A DNA stretch of 64,000 nt from Synechococcus sp. RS9916 (GTDB lineage: Bacteria; Cyanobacteriota; Cyanobacteriia; PCC-6307; Cyanobiaceae), in the NCBI RefSeq assembly GCF_000153825.1, contig NZ_DS022299.1, positions 2,134,869 to 2,198,868 of the forward strand, given 5' to 3'. The notes beneath the pieces are model-generated. The model worked only from the letters and a program-made list of their open reading frames with translations. It was not told the DNA's origin and ran no database searches. Both the position numbers and the translations under genes were made by a program. Shown here in pieces: positions 8,338-17,208 of this stretch. Every line of letters begins with the position of its first letter. Position 1 is the first letter of the stretch.

Positions 8338-10140
8338 TCAGGCGTCGAGCGGTGATTCGGTGCCCTGGGCCTGGTGAATCGTGTTGCCTCCCAAGCCAAA
8401 ACCGGCATGCACCGCCTGCAGCGCGGCCACTCCATCGTCTTCCGCCACCACGCAGCTGGTGCGGATTTCGCTGGTGGCGATCAGTTCGATGTTGAGCCCT
8501 GCATCCGCGAGCGTCCGGAACATGCGAGCGGCTGTGCCTGCTGTGGCTGGCATGCCGGCACCAACTGCACTCACCCGGGCAATCGCTGGACCATCTTCCA
8601 GTTGCGCTCCGGGCCATTGCGCCAGCAGCGGTGCCAGGGCCTGATCAGCACGGCCGCGATCCTCGCGTTTGAGGGTGAAGCTGATGTCGCGGCTGCCGTC
8701 GGCGTGTTGCCGTTCCGACTGCACGATCGAATCAAGGCTGATGCCGGCATCGGCCAGGGCTGAGCAAAGAGAGGCGGCTGTGCCGGGCTTGTCGGGCACG
8801 TGGCGCACGCTCACCTGGGCCTGGTCGCGGTCGAGAGCGACACCGCGCACTTCGGGGTCGTCCGCGCCCGATGCCGGTGGATTCAGATGCACCTGCTGAT
8901 CGTTGAGTTCAAAGGCTGTGGTCACGGCTCGAAGAGCCTTTGCGCCTTGGTCGGCGTCGATCACACAGCTCACCTTCACCTCGCTGGTGGCAATCAGCCG
9001 GAGGTTGATCCCCTCTCGGGACAGGGTGTCGAACAGGCCAGCGGCGATGCCGGGTCGGCCCATGATGCCGGCGCCATTGATGCTCAGCTTGCTCATGCCG
9101 CCTTCGGCCACCAGTTGACCGCCCCAGTCGTCCAGAAGGCTGGCGCAGATGCTGCGGGCCTGCTCCAGATCCGCCTCGGCCACGGTGAAGGTGATGTCGT
9201 TGCTGCTGCCTTCGTGGGTGGCCTGAATGATTAGGTCCACATTCACGCCGCCGGCTGACAGGGCTTCAAACAGTTGAGCGGCGACGCCGGGTTGATCCGG
9301 CACATGAGAGAGGGCCAGCACCGCTTGCCCCTCCACCAGGTCGGCGCCATCCACCGGCCGCCCCAGTTCCAGGCCCTCGCGGCCAATCGGCCGGGCACTG
9401 CGGCTGGTGAGTGTGGTGCCGGGCTCATCACTCCAGCTGGAGCGCACCACCAGCGTCACCCCATAGTTGCGGGCAATCTCCACGGCGCGGGGGTGCAGCA
9501 CCGCAGCTCCCAAGCTGGCCAGCTCCAGCATTTCGTCGCAGCTCACCTCAGGCATCAGCTGGGCATCCGCCACCTTGCGCGGGTCAGTGGTGAGCACCCC
9601 CGGCACATCGGTGTAGATCTCACAGGCATCTGCGCCGAGGGCCGCGGCCAAGGCCACGGCTGAGGTGTCGGATCCGCCTCGCCCCAGGGTGGTGATCTCG
9701 GCGGTGCCACCGCTGCTTTGGCTGGTGCCCTGGAAACCGGCGACCACCACCACTTGGCCTTCAGTGAGGCGACTGCGTAGACGGTCGGTGCGCACCTCCA
9801 GGATGCGGGCCCGGCCATGGGCGGATTCGGTCACGATGCCCACCTGAGGACCGGTCATGGAGACGGCCGGGATGCCCAGGGTGTTGAGCGCCATGGAGAG
9901 CAGAGCGATCGACACCTGCTCGCCGGTGGCCAGCAGCATGTCCATCTCCCGCTGGGGCGGGTTGCTGCTGATCGCCCGGGCCTTGCTGGTGAGTTCGTCG
10001 GTGGTGTGGCCCATGGCCGACACCACGATCACCAGATCGTGGCCGTCCTCCTTGCTGGCGGCAATGCGACGGGCCACCGCCTGAATGCGCTCCACATCCG
10101 CCACGGAGGTGCCGCCGAATTTCTGCACCAGCAGGGCCAT
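8338..10140 (-). CDS. lysC: Aspartate kinase with four ACT domains
   Basis: Aspartate kinase phosphorylates aspartate in the first step of lysine, threonine and methionine synthesis. The 600-residue protein starts with the kinase signature KFGGTSV (residues 7-13) and contains the catalytic-domain stretches GRGGSDTSAVALAAALGA and EIYTDVPGVLTTDPR. The C-terminal half, from about residue 270, holds four ACT-type modules (starting near LSHVPDQPGVAAQLF, LSINGAGIMGRPGIA, VRHVPDKPGTAASL and VSAVGAGMPATAGTA). This duplicated ACT arrangement is known from cyanobacteria and implies feedback control by lysine and/or threonine. It is convergent with the BioC-like gene, six bases apart. Confidence 0.96.
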   Translation of the reverse strand: MALLVQKFGGTSVADVERIQAVARRIAASKEDGHDLVIVVSAMGHTTDELTSKARAISSNPPQREMDMLLATGEQVSIALLSMALNTLGIPAVSMTGPQVGIVTESAHGRARILEVRTDRLRSRLTEGQVVVVAGFQGTSQSSGGTAEITTLGRGGSDTSAVALAAALGADACEIYTDVPGVLTTDPRKVADAQLMPEVSCDEMLELASLGAAVLHPRAVEIARNYGVTLVVRSSWSDEPGTTLTSRSARPIGREGLELGRPVDGADLVEGQAVLALSHVPDQPGVAAQLFEALSAGGVNVDLIIQATHEGSSNDITFTVAEADLEQARSICASLLDDWGGQLVAEGGMSKLSINGAGIMGRPGIAAGLFDTLSREGINLRLIATSEVKVSCVIDADQGAKALRAVTTAFELNDQQVHLNPPASGADDPEVRGVALDRDQAQVSVRHVPDKPGTAASLCSALADAGISLDSIVQSERQHADGSRDISFTLKREDRGRADQALAPLLAQWPGAQLEDGPAIARVSAVGAGMPATAGTAARMFRTLADAGLNIELIATSEIRTSCVVAEDDGVAALQAVHAGFGLGGNTIHQAQGTESPLDA

Positions 10141-10170
10141 GCCAGCCGTCTCATACCGCTGGCGATTGTC

Positions 10171-11175
10171 TCACTGGGCTTCCCCAGCGGTGCCCGCCCC
10201 CAGCAGGCCGTCGCGGAAGGCTGCCGCCGGTTGGGCTCCGCGTTTGAGGGCCGCTTCCACTTCCAGCAGCCGGCCCAGCAGGTTGAGGCAGCGGGTCGGT
10301 GGGCGCCCTTGCAGTTGCTTGCGCATCACGTAGATGCGTTTGGGGTTGCCGATGCCGGCCGCTTTGGCAATCACTGCCACATCCCGCTCCCCCTGTTGCT
10401 CCATCAGGCTCACCCACAGCCATCCGCGGATCTGGCCGGTGAGGGTGGCCACGATGCGCAGAGCCGGCTCCCCCGCATCAATCAGTGCATCAAGGCAGCT
10501 GATGGCTTCCCCCACCTGACCTTCCAGCAGGGCATCACCCACCTGCAGGGCATTGGTGGCCTGACCATCGATCATCGTGGCCACCGCATCGGCGCTGATC
10601 CGGGTGCTTCCGCAGCTGGCAGCGTGCAGGGCCAGTTTCTGCAATTCGGCGCTGAGCCTGGCGCTGTCGCTGCCGATCGTGTCGATCAGCGCATCGATGG
10701 CGTCGGGCTCGAGGTCGAGGTTGAGATCGCTGGCGGTGCGCTGCACCAGTTGGCGTTGACCCGCTCCGTCCCAGATGGCGGGCAGTTGAAACGACTGCTC
10801 GGCCGCCTGCTTGGCCTTGATGCGTTGTTGCAAGGCCTTGGTGGTGCGCAGACGCCCGTCCGGCTTGGCTGGATTGCACAACACCAGATGGCTGGTGTCC
10901 GGGATCAGGTCCAGGGCGTTATCAAAACGGTCGGCCAGGTCGCTTGGGCAGGCATTGCAGAAGGGGGAGCGTTGCAGGAGCACCAGGCGGTCACCTCCGC
11001 CGAAGGGCGGCGTGCGCGCCTCCTCCAAGGCCTGCAGGGCCTGGCTGCTGTCGGCACCATCCAGACGGCTGAGGTTGATGCTGCTCCAGGTCGGGTCGAC
11101 GACCTGATCGATAAGCTTGCCCACGGCCCTTTCGAGGGCGGCGCTGTCATCCCCCCAGAAGAGATGCACGGGCAT
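10171..11175 (-). CDS. holA: DNA polymerase III, delta subunit
   Basis: The delta subunit of the clamp loader opens the sliding clamp. The 334-residue protein begins MPVHLFWGDD, a good match to the family N terminus (short strand followed by a degenerate nucleotide-binding region), has the mid-protein segment IDTIGSDSARLSAELQKLAL and the C-terminal helical domain with PKRIYVMRKQL. The frame is open far upstream; the ATG at 11175 fits family length. It lies upstream of lysC (30 bases apart), and its 5' end faces cobH. Confidence 0.88.
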   Translation of the reverse strand: MPVHLFWGDDSAALERAVGKLIDQVVDPTWSSINLSRLDGADSSQALQALEEARTPPFGGGDRLVLLQRSPFCNACPSDLADRFDNALDLIPDTSHLVLCNPAKPDGRLRTTKALQQRIKAKQAAEQSFQLPAIWDGAGQRQLVQRTASDLNLDLEPDAIDALIDTIGSDSARLSAELQKLALHAASCGSTRISADAVATMIDGQATNALQVGDALLEGQVGEAISCLDALIDAGEPALRIVATLTGQIRGWLWVSLMEQQGERDVAVIAKAAGIGNPKRIYVMRKQLQGRPPTRCLNLLGRLLEVEAALKRGAQPAAAFRDGLLGAGTAGEAQ

Positions 11176-11227
11176 GGTCGGGACGACCGCAGACGATGCT
11201 GAAGTCTGCCCCCTGCCGCCAGCTCCT

Positions 11228-11884
11228 GTGACCCGCGAGGTTGTCAGCGACCATCCGATCTTCACGGAAAGCATTCGGCGCATCCGTGTGTTGCTGGGTG
11301 ATACCGGCCTGGATGCTCTGCAGCAGCAGGTGTTGGAGCGGTTGGTGCACAGCAGCGGTGATCCCGGTTTAGCCCCTTTGCTGCGCTTCAGTGATGGTGC
11401 CTGTGAGCGCGGGTTGGCGGCTTTGAAGGCGGGTGCCGCCATCCTCACCGACACCGCCATGGCGGCGGCGGCGGTCTCGCCGATGGCGCGGCGCACGGGG
11501 GCGAATGCGGTGTGCGGTCTGTTGGATTGGGCACCGGACCGAGCACCGGAGGGATCGACCCGATCGGCCGCTGCCATGGCGCAGGCCTGGAGGGCCTTGA
11601 CCACCCAGGCTGAGGCCGCTGGCCAGCCGATGCCGTTGGTGTTGGTGGGCAGTGCGCCCACGGCCCTTGAGCAGCTGATTGATCAGCTGGAGGCAGGGGC
11701 TCCGGCCCCCAGTCTGGTGATCGGCATGCCGGTGGGATTTGTGGGGGTGCCAGAAAGCAAGCGCCGTTTGGCCAGCACCGATCTGGCTCAGATTCGCCTG
11801 GAGGGCACCCGTGGAGGTGCCGGTCTGGTGGGTGCGGCCTGCAATGCCCTGCTCAGGGCGGCAGCGCTAGAGGGGCAGGGGTGA
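11228..11884 (+). CDS. cobH: Precorrin-8X methylmutase
   Basis: CobH/CbiC moves a methyl group from C-11 to C-12 of precorrin-8X to give hydrogenobyrinate in corrin (B12-type) synthesis. With the GTG start at 11228 the protein has 218 residues, near the usual 210. The probable catalytic His lies in RLVHSSGD (residue 41), followed by the family stretch AGAAILTDTAMAAAAV and the C-terminal VIGMPVGFVGVPESKRRL. The frame stays open to an ATG at 11174 that would overlap the divergent holA start; I prefer the shorter form. It ends seven bases from the convergent mutS. Confidence 0.92.
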   Translation: MTREVVSDHPIFTESIRRIRVLLGDTGLDALQQQVLERLVHSSGDPGLAPLLRFSDGACERGLAALKAGAAILTDTAMAAAAVSPMARRTGANAVCGLLDWAPDRAPEGSTRSAAAMAQAWRALTTQAEAAGQPMPLVLVGSAPTALEQLIDQLEAGAPAPSLVIGMPVGFVGVPESKRRLASTDLAQIRLEGTRGGAGLVGAACNALLRAAALEGQG

Positions 11885-11891
11885 AGCCTGT

Positions 11892-14633
11892 TCAGGCCGC
11901 CAGGCGATCCAGCACCTGTTGCGCCCGTTGCACCACCGACGTGGGCACACCGGCCAACCGGGCCGCTTCGATGCCGTAACTGCGGCTGGCCCCCCCTGGG
12001 GCGACGCGATGCAAAAACACCAGGTCATCGCCGGTTTCTTCCACCAGCACCTGGAAATTGGCCACATTGGCGCGCTGTTCCGCCAGGGCATTGAGCTCGT
12101 GGTAGTGGGTGGCGAACACCGTGCGGGCCTGGAGATCGCCGGCGAGATGTTCACTCACCGCCCAGGCAATCGAGAGCCCGTCAAAGGTGGCTGTGCCCCG
12201 GCCGATCTCATCCAGCAGCACCAGGGAACGTTCGCTGGCGTGGTGAAGGATGTTGGCGGTTTCCGCCATCTCCACCATGAAGGTGGACTGACCGGCGGCC
12301 AGATCGTCGACGGCGCCGACGCGGGTGAAGATCCGGTCGGCGATGCCGATTGCTGCCGATTGCGCCGGCACCCAGCCACCCACCTGAGCCAGCAGCTGAA
12401 TCAGACCGATCTGGCGCAGGTAGCAACTCTTGCCGCTGGCATTGGGGCCGGTGAGCACCACCAGATCGGTGCTGTCTCCGAGCTGCACATCGTTGGGGGT
12501 GAAGCGTTCCTCCACCAGCAGCTGTTCCACCACCGGATGGCGCCCTGCCTCCACGGTCAGCTCGCGGCTGTCGTTCACCGTTGGCGCGCACCAGCCTTCA
12601 GTGGCGGCCACATCAGCCAGGCTGCTGAGCGCATCGAGACCGGCCACGGCTCTGGCGGCTCGGCGGATGGCCTCGGCGTAGGAGCCCACCTGTTCGCGCA
12701 GCTGGCAGAACAGTTCGTATTCCCGCTGGGCGGCCCGGGCCTTGAGTTGGAAGATGGTGCCTTCCCTCGCTTTGAGGTCGGGGGTGATGAAGCGTTCTTC
12801 GTTGGCCAGGGTCTGACGGCGGATCCAGTGGTCCGGCACGGCCGTCGACTTGGCCCGACTGACGGAGAGGAAATAGCCGAAAGTGCGGTGGTACTGCAGG
12901 CGGAGATTGGCGTTGCCGCTCAGCTGACGTTCCTGCTGTTCCTGGTCAGCCAGCCAGCTGTCTTGATCGTCGAGTTGGTTGCGCAGGCCATCGAGCAGGG
13001 GGTCGACACCGTCATGGATCAAGCCCCCCTCGCTCAGGCTCAGTGGCGGGGTGTCGATCAGTTGGTGGCGGATCGTTTGCGCGAGGGTCAGCAGGTCTGG
13101 GTCTGGCACCAGCAGATGGGCGAGCCAATCCGGTCCGTCGGTTAACCGGTCGCGCAGGAGACCGGCCAGCTGGGGCAGGCGTTCCAGGCCATCGGCGATG
13201 GCCACCAGATCCCGCGCACCGGCCTGGCCAGCACCGGCCCGACCGGCCAGGCGTTCCAGGTCACCCATCGGCCGCAGCAGCCGACGCAAGGCCTGCCGCA
13301 GGGGTCGGGTTTGTACCAGGGTGCTCACACTCGCCTGGCGCTGCTGAATGGCGCGGGTCTGCACCAGCGGAGCCTCCAACCAACGGCGCAAACACCGCCC
13401 TCCCATGGCTGTGAGGGTGCGGTCGATCGCCCACAGCAGTGACCCTTGAAACTGCCCGTCGCGCTGGGTGCTGGTCAATTCAAGGTTGCGGCGCGTCTGC
13501 GCATCCAGCACCAGCGCATCACCGCTGAATCGCAACTGGGGCCGCTCCAGCGGCGGTGCATGCAACGCGTCGCCTTCCAGCGGGCGGGTGTCCTGCAGAT
13601 AGGCCATCAATCCGCCCGCGGCCCGCAGGGCCAAGGGGTGCTCCTGGAGTCCAAGGCCATCGAGGGTGCTGAGCCTGTAGTGGTTCAGCAGCGCCTGTTC
13701 GGCTTCCGGGCGGCTGAAGGGGGTGTTGGCCATCGCAGTGAGCTGGAGCCGGTCCGGGCACCAGGCCGGTCGGTCGTCGGGTGCTCCACCCCACACCAGT
13801 TCGGCGGCCTCCAGCCGCGCCAGCTCCTGGTGCAGGTCACTGCTGCCTTCCATCTGCTGCAGCACCAGTTCGCCTGTGCTCACATCGGCGCTGGCAAGAC
13901 CCCAGCGGAACGGTTGTTTCCCTTGAGCGGGTTCCACCACCACGGCTGCCAGCCAGTTGTTGCGGCGGGCGCTGAGCATGCCTTCTTCAAGCACCGTTCC
14001 CGGGGTCAGCACCCGAGTGATGTCGCGCTTGAGCAACGTGCCTTTTGCACTTCCCTTGGCCGGGGCTGCCTCCAACTGATCGCACAGGGCCACGCTGCGC
14101 CCCTTGCGGATCAGGTCGGCGCAGTAGCGCTCGGCCGCATGGTGGGGGATGCCTGCCATCGGCACCCGGCCGATGCTTTTGCCTCCTTCCTTGCCGGTGA
14201 GGGTCAGCTCAAGAAGCCGAGACAGTTCGATGGCGTCTTCGAAAAAACACTCGAAGAAGTCCCCCAGTCGGTACAGCAGCACCCGTTCGGGATGGGCGGC
14301 TTTCAGTTCGACGTAATGCCGCAGCATCGGTGTGAGCTGCAGTGGGTCCACCAGGCTGTGGTGACTCCAGGCCGGCAGGTCGTTGTCGGCTGTGTCTTCG
14401 TTGAAGGCTGTTCCTTCGCTGTCGGCGCGTTCTGCGCCTGAGGCTGCCTCTCGTGGTGGGCCCTCGCCGGTGTCGCTTGCTGCTGGCGCCTGGCGTTGCC
14501 GTGGTCGGCTTTGTGCATCCGCGGTGAGGGACGCGTCATCGAGTTCTGGACTGGCTTCGGGGCTGCTTGCAGCGCTCCGTCGTTCCTTGCCGCTGGCCTC
14601 GGGTTCGCCAAACAGATTGCCCTGCAGGGCCAT
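11892..14633 (-). CDS. mutS: DNA mismatch repair protein MutS
   Basis: MutS recognises mismatches and signals with ATP. The 913-residue protein has the mismatch-reading Phe-x-Glu within [13 protein letters not shown], the Walker A GPNASGKS, the Walker [17 protein letters not shown] and the ABC-type H-loop ATHYHEL. Unusually, about 85 low-complexity residues (Ala/Ser/Pro/Glu/Asp-rich) sit between the N-terminal MALQGNLFG and the conserved domain beginning near [14 protein letters not shown]. The start at 14633 is chosen because MALQGNLF looks like a genuine N terminus; the frame remains open further upstream. It is convergent with cobH. Confidence 0.95.
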   Translation of the reverse strand: MALQGNLFGEPEASGKERRSAASSPEASPELDDASLTADAQSRPRQRQAPAASDTGEGPPREAASGAERADSEGTAFNEDTADNDLPAWSHHSLVDPLQLTPMLRHYVELKAAHPERVLLYRLGDFFECFFEDAIELSRLLELTLTGKEGGKSIGRVPMAGIPHHAAERYCADLIRKGRSVALCDQLEAAPAKGSAKGTLLKRDITRVLTPGTVLEEGMLSARRNNWLAAVVVEPAQGKQPFRWGLASADVSTGELVLQQMEGSSDLHQELARLEAAELVWGGAPDDRPAWCPDRLQLTAMANTPFSRPEAEQALLNHYRLSTLDGLGLQEHPLALRAAGGLMAYLQDTRPLEGDALHAPPLERPQLRFSGDALVLDAQTRRNLELTSTQRDGQFQGSLLWAIDRTLTAMGGRCLRRWLEAPLVQTRAIQQRQASVSTLVQTRPLRQALRRLLRPMGDLERLAGRAGAGQAGARDLVAIADGLERLPQLAGLLRDRLTDGPDWLAHLLVPDPDLLTLAQTIRHQLIDTPPLSLSEGGLIHDGVDPLLDGLRNQLDDQDSWLADQEQQERQLSGNANLRLQYHRTFGYFLSVSRAKSTAVPDHWIRRQTLANEERFITPDLKAREGTIFQLKARAAQREYELFCQLREQVGSYAEAIRRAARAVAGLDALSSLADVAATEGWCAPTVNDSRELTVEAGRHPVVEQLLVEERFTPNDVQLGDSTDLVVLTGPNASGKSCYLRQIGLIQLLAQVGGWVPAQSAAIGIADRIFTRVGAVDDLAAGQSTFMVEMAETANILHHASERSLVLLDEIGRGTATFDGLSIAWAVSEHLAGDLQARTVFATHYHELNALAEQRANVANFQVLVEETGDDLVFLHRVAPGGASRSYGIEAARLAGVPTSVVQRAQQVLDRLAA

Positions 14634-14792
14634 GTCCAGTTGGGGCACGCAGGGGTCCGGCGGGGGGACGATCGTAAGGGGGCTGCCTCGGGGAGCATCA
14701 CCACAAGCTGTAAAGGTTGGTCGCGTCCATGCCGGGCCCGTTAGCCCCCGCATGTGAGAATCCGGTGCACCGACCTGGCGTCGACTTAATCC

Positions 14793-14981
14793 ATGCAGAT
14801 CCTCAACACCCTCACCGTTCTGGCCCTGGTGGTGATGTCGTTTGCCCTGATTGTGGCCGTCCCCGTTCTTTACGCCTCCAGCGAAGACAGTGGCCGTTCC
14901 AACCGTCTGATCCTTTTGGGTGGCATTGCCTGGGTGGCTCTGGTGCTTCTCAACTGGGGTGTGAGCTTTTTCGTGGTCTGA
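14793..14981 (+). CDS. psbZ: Photosystem II protein PsbZ (Ycf9)
   Basis: A 62-residue protein with two hydrophobic helices (residues about 4-27 and 38-60) separated by a short polar loop containing SSEDSGRSN. The segment [11 protein letters not shown] matches the PsbZ loop. PsbZ is a core subunit at the photosystem II periphery that stabilises the supercomplex and thylakoid antenna contacts. The 160 bases between the divergent mutS start and this gene should hold its promoter, but I see no convincing -10/-35 pair. A nested inverted repeat separates it from ribH. Confidence 0.93.
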   Translation: MQILNTLTVLALVVMSFALIVAVPVLYASSEDSGRSNRLILLGGIAWVALVLLNWGVSFFVV

Positions 14982-15010
14982 GTCAGACCGCTCTTCCGTC
15001 TGATTGCTAT

Positions 15011-15053
15011 TGATCACTGTTGTGGCTCCCACCGGAGTGGGAGCATGTGATCA
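15011..15053 (+). repeat. Nested inverted repeat between psbZ and ribH
   Basis: An outer pair of arms, TGATCAC (15011-15017) and GTGATCA (15047-15053), encloses a perfect 8-bp inner hairpin, GCTCCCAC-CGGA-GTGGGAGC (15025-15044). Only a weak T-rich stretch (AGTTTCT) follows, and the ribH ATG is 15 bases downstream. It could end psbZ transcripts or act in the ribH leader. It lacks the conserved core of the FMN riboswitch. Confidence 0.85.
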
Positions 15054-15068
15054 GTTTCTGCCGGTTTC

Positions 15069-15545
15069 ATGGCCACTTTTGAGGGTCGCTTCACCGATGC
15101 CCAGGGGCTACGGATCGGCGTTGTGGTGGCGCGTTTCAACGATCTCGTCACCAGCAAGCTGCTGAGTGGCTGTCTGGATTGTCTGTCTCGCCATGGTGTG
15201 GATGCGTCGGCCACCAGTGCCCAACTGGATGTGGCCTGGGTGCCTGGATCCTTCGAGCTGCCCTTGGTTGCCCAAGCGATGGCACGCAGTGGTCGGTACG
15301 ACGTGCTGATCACCCTCGGTGCCGTGATTCGCGGTGACACCCCCCATTTCGATGTGGTTGTGGCGGAGGCCAGCAAAGGGGTTGCCGCTGTGTCGCGCGA
15401 CAGCGGCGTGCCGGTGATCTTCGGGGTGCTCACCACCGACACCATGCAGCAGGCGCTCGAGCGTGCCGGAATCAAGAGCAATCTGGGCTGGAGCTACGGC
15501 TTGGAGGCTCTGGAGATGGGCTCCTTGATGAAAGCGCTGGCTTGA
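15069..15545 (+). CDS. ribH: 6,7-dimethyl-8-ribityllumazine synthase
   Basis: Lumazine synthase condenses 5-amino-6-ribitylamino-uracil with 3,4-dihydroxy-2-butanone 4-phosphate, the penultimate step to riboflavin. The 158-residue protein has the family blocks [27 protein letters not shown], the active-site segment [14 protein letters not shown] (catalytic His within TPHFD) and [19 protein letters not shown]. Length and motif order are normal. It follows psbZ by 87 bases, which contain the nested inverted repeat. The tRNA-Gly gene begins 67 bases after its stop. Confidence 0.97.
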   Translation: MATFEGRFTDAQGLRIGVVVARFNDLVTSKLLSGCLDCLSRHGVDASATSAQLDVAWVPGSFELPLVAQAMARSGRYDVLITLGAVIRGDTPHFDVVVAEASKGVAAVSRDSGVPVIFGVLTTDTMQQALERAGIKSNLGWSYGLEALEMGSLMKALA

Positions 15546-15575
15546 TTGCCGGAGGGCACCTCTGTGGTGCATACT
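15546..15575 (+). promoter_or_regulatory. Candidate promoter of tRNA-Gly
   Basis: TTGCCG (15546-15551) and CATACT (15570-15575) are spaced by 18 bases, 37 bases upstream of the tRNA. A small inverted repeat, GCACC-TCTGT-GGTGC, lies between and partly over the -10 element. By eye only. Confidence 0.35.
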
Positions 15576-15612
15576 TTCCTGGTCGCGAGGGAAACATCCT
15601 CACGGCCGACCT

Positions 15613-15684
15613 GCGGATGTAGCTCAGTGGTAGAGCATCTCCTTGCCAAGGAGAGGGTCGAGAGTTCGAATCTCTTCATCCGCT
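15613..15684 (+). tRNA. tRNA-Gly (anticodon GCC)
   Basis: The 72-base gene folds as a full cloverleaf: acceptor GCGGATG with CATCCGC, D arm GCTC/GAGC, anticodon stem TCTCC/GGAGA around loop TTGCCAA (anticodon GCC), and T arm GAGAG-TTCGAAT-CTCTT. The discriminator base is T, and 3' CCA is not encoded. No integrase or repeated fragment of the tRNA is visible nearby. Confidence 0.98.
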
Positions 15685-15690
15685 CTTGAT

Positions 15691-16146
15691 TTATTGCCTG
15701 CGAATCAGCAATTGCTGGGGATTCGCATCACAAAAACCAAGTTGTTTGTAAAACCCGGCGCTGTTCGTGGTCATCAAATACACCCGTTCCACGTTGCGGA
15801 TTGCTGGAGCCGTCAGCAGGGCCTCCACCACCCGTCGTCCCAGGCCTCTGCCCTGTAGATCACCGGCCACCACCACGTCCCAGAGCACGGCGCGGTGAAT
15901 CCCGTCGCTGTGGGCCCTTCCGAAGCCCACCATGCGCTTGCCGCGCCACAGGGTCACCACCACGGTGCTCCCCGCCAGCATGCGTTTGAGATCGCTTTGG
16001 GTGCGGCTCTCAGCCCAGAAGGCGTGTTTGTGGAACAGCCGTTGCAGTTTCAGCAGCCCTCGGCTGGGGCGAAGATCCGGGCCGCAGCCCAGCCAGCGCA
16101 GGCCGGGAGCTCCAGGGGCATGTTCAACCAGGCGTATGCGGGCCAT
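15691..16146 (-). CDS. GNAT-family N-acetyltransferase, Ycf52/NSI-like
   Basis: The 151-residue protein has a GNAT fold: a beta strand pair with VVTLWRGKRMVGFGRAHSDG, then RAVLWDVVVAGDLQGRGLGRRVVE, where QGRGLG is the acetyl-CoA pyrophosphate-binding motif, and a C-terminal NSAGFYKQLGF. The pattern of SDG, IWDV-like strand and QGxGLG resembles Ycf52 of red-algal plastids and plant NSI, which acetylate chloroplast proteins. The actual substrate here is unknown. The stop lies only six bases from the convergent tRNA-Gly, and the start is 21 bases after the amidase stop. Confidence 0.82.
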   Translation of the reverse strand: MARIRLVEHAPGAPGLRWLGCGPDLRPSRGLLKLQRLFHKHAFWAESRTQSDLKRMLAGSTVVVTLWRGKRMVGFGRAHSDGIHRAVLWDVVVAGDLQGRGLGRRVVEALLTAPAIRNVERVYLMTTNSAGFYKQLGFCDANPQQLLIRRQ

Positions 16147-16167
16147 GGCATCGGAGGTGAATCTTCA

Positions 16168-17100
16168 TCATCCGCCCCGGAGTTCTCCCAGGCTGAAGGG
16201 GGTGTACTGCACTGAGATTCCGAACTCTTCGGCGAACTCGAGCACCCGGCACCAGGCACGCGGTGTGCCATTGCTGGTGTCCGGTCGCAGGATGCCCCGC
16301 AGGATCACGGGAGCTTCGCGGCTCTGGAGGACCATCTCAAACAGCGGCCAGCCAACGGAAGCTTGAATGCCGTCCGGGCGGTAGGTGGGGGCGACGTCCA
16401 GGCTGCCGATCAGCACCCGCTGTTGCGCGCTGTCCCAGCTGTAGGAGATGCCATAGCGATTCAACAGGTCAGCGACGCGAGCCCAGCTGAGCCCTGCTGC
16501 ATCGATCGCCACCTCTAGCTCGTCCCCGCGCACACGCATGTGGCTGGTGCGCTTGAAGCGCAGAGCGGAGGCATCGCTGACGGCTGTCGCAGGTGGCGCC
16601 GCCGTGCTGGAGGCGGGGTTGTTGAGCAGTGTGCGGATGCGCTCGCGCAATTGCTCGCCGCCGTCATGGCTGCCGTTCCGCTCCAGTTGCCACAGGTCCC
16701 AGCGTTCGCCGGTTCCACCCCAGAGCATGGGCCCGTAGTTGTCATGCATGATCCGCCCGTCCCGGTTGGAGGCGGCCTCGGCATGGGTCATCACCCTCGC
16801 AATCGTGATGGCGTCTGCGTCCCAGCCCCAACTGCGGGCGATGGCTGCGGTTTCCTGGCACAGCCCCTCCAGTTGCTCCGCTGATGGGGGCTGGCTCCAG
16901 GGATCGGGCTGACCGCCCATGCAGGCGCAGGCCAGGGCGATGGAATTGCTGTTGCGGCCCCAGGTGTGAGCAGGTAGGTCCACCCCGTAGGAATGCAGCC
17001 GGTGGACCCGGCCATCGCCGGTGATGATCGAGTGGTAGTGGCCGGGCCGAATCCAGTCGTAGCCGGTGGCGGTCCAGTGCAGATAGATCGTGGCTGCCAT
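16168..17100 (-). CDS. N-acetylmuramoyl-L-alanine amidase-like (PGRP/Amidase_2) protein
   Basis: A 310-residue protein. Its first 155 residues resemble Amidase_2/PGRP domains: IYLHWTATGYDW (zinc-ligand type His), HSIITGDGRVHRLH, NSIALACACMGG, and RVMTHAEAASNRDGR with another candidate ligand His. Such enzymes cut the bond between MurNAc and L-Ala of peptidoglycan. The C-terminal half has an unusual region (about residues 180-260) that may be a wall-binding or small-molecule module. No signal peptide is obvious, so export is unclear. The gene is divergent from secA across 108 bases. Confidence 0.78.
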   Translation of the reverse strand: MAATIYLHWTATGYDWIRPGHYHSIITGDGRVHRLHSYGVDLPAHTWGRNSNSIALACACMGGQPDPWSQPPSAEQLEGLCQETAAIARSWGWDADAITIARVMTHAEAASNRDGRIMHDNYGPMLWGGTGERWDLWQLERNGSHDGGEQLRERIRTLLNNPASSTAAPPATAVSDASALRFKRTSHMRVRGDELEVAIDAAGLSWARVADLLNRYGISYSWDSAQQRVLIGSLDVAPTYRPDGIQASVGWPLFEMVLQSREAPVILRGILRPDTSNGTPRAWCRVLEFAEEFGISVQYTPFSLGELRGG

Positions 17101-17208
17101 GGCTCCTGCTTAGCCAGATCCTGGTGAACGTCAGCGTCGTATTCCCGTTCTCTGCCAGGCGTTCCCCGTGTTCTCAGTAGGCTGGCCCCCAGACGATCCA
17201 CCGCTTCC

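Noticed and set aside
9817-11202. A 461-codon plus-strand frame opposite lysC and holA
   Set aside because: It covers two well-supported genes on the other strand and has no recognisable motif.
15011-15053. FMN riboswitch in front of ribH
   Set aside because: The conserved multi-stem core of that riboswitch is absent; only a nested hairpin is present.
15613-15684. tRNA-Gly as an integration site for a mobile element
   Set aside because: There is no integrase, no repeat of the tRNA 3' end and no change in base composition nearby; both flanks are ordinary genes.
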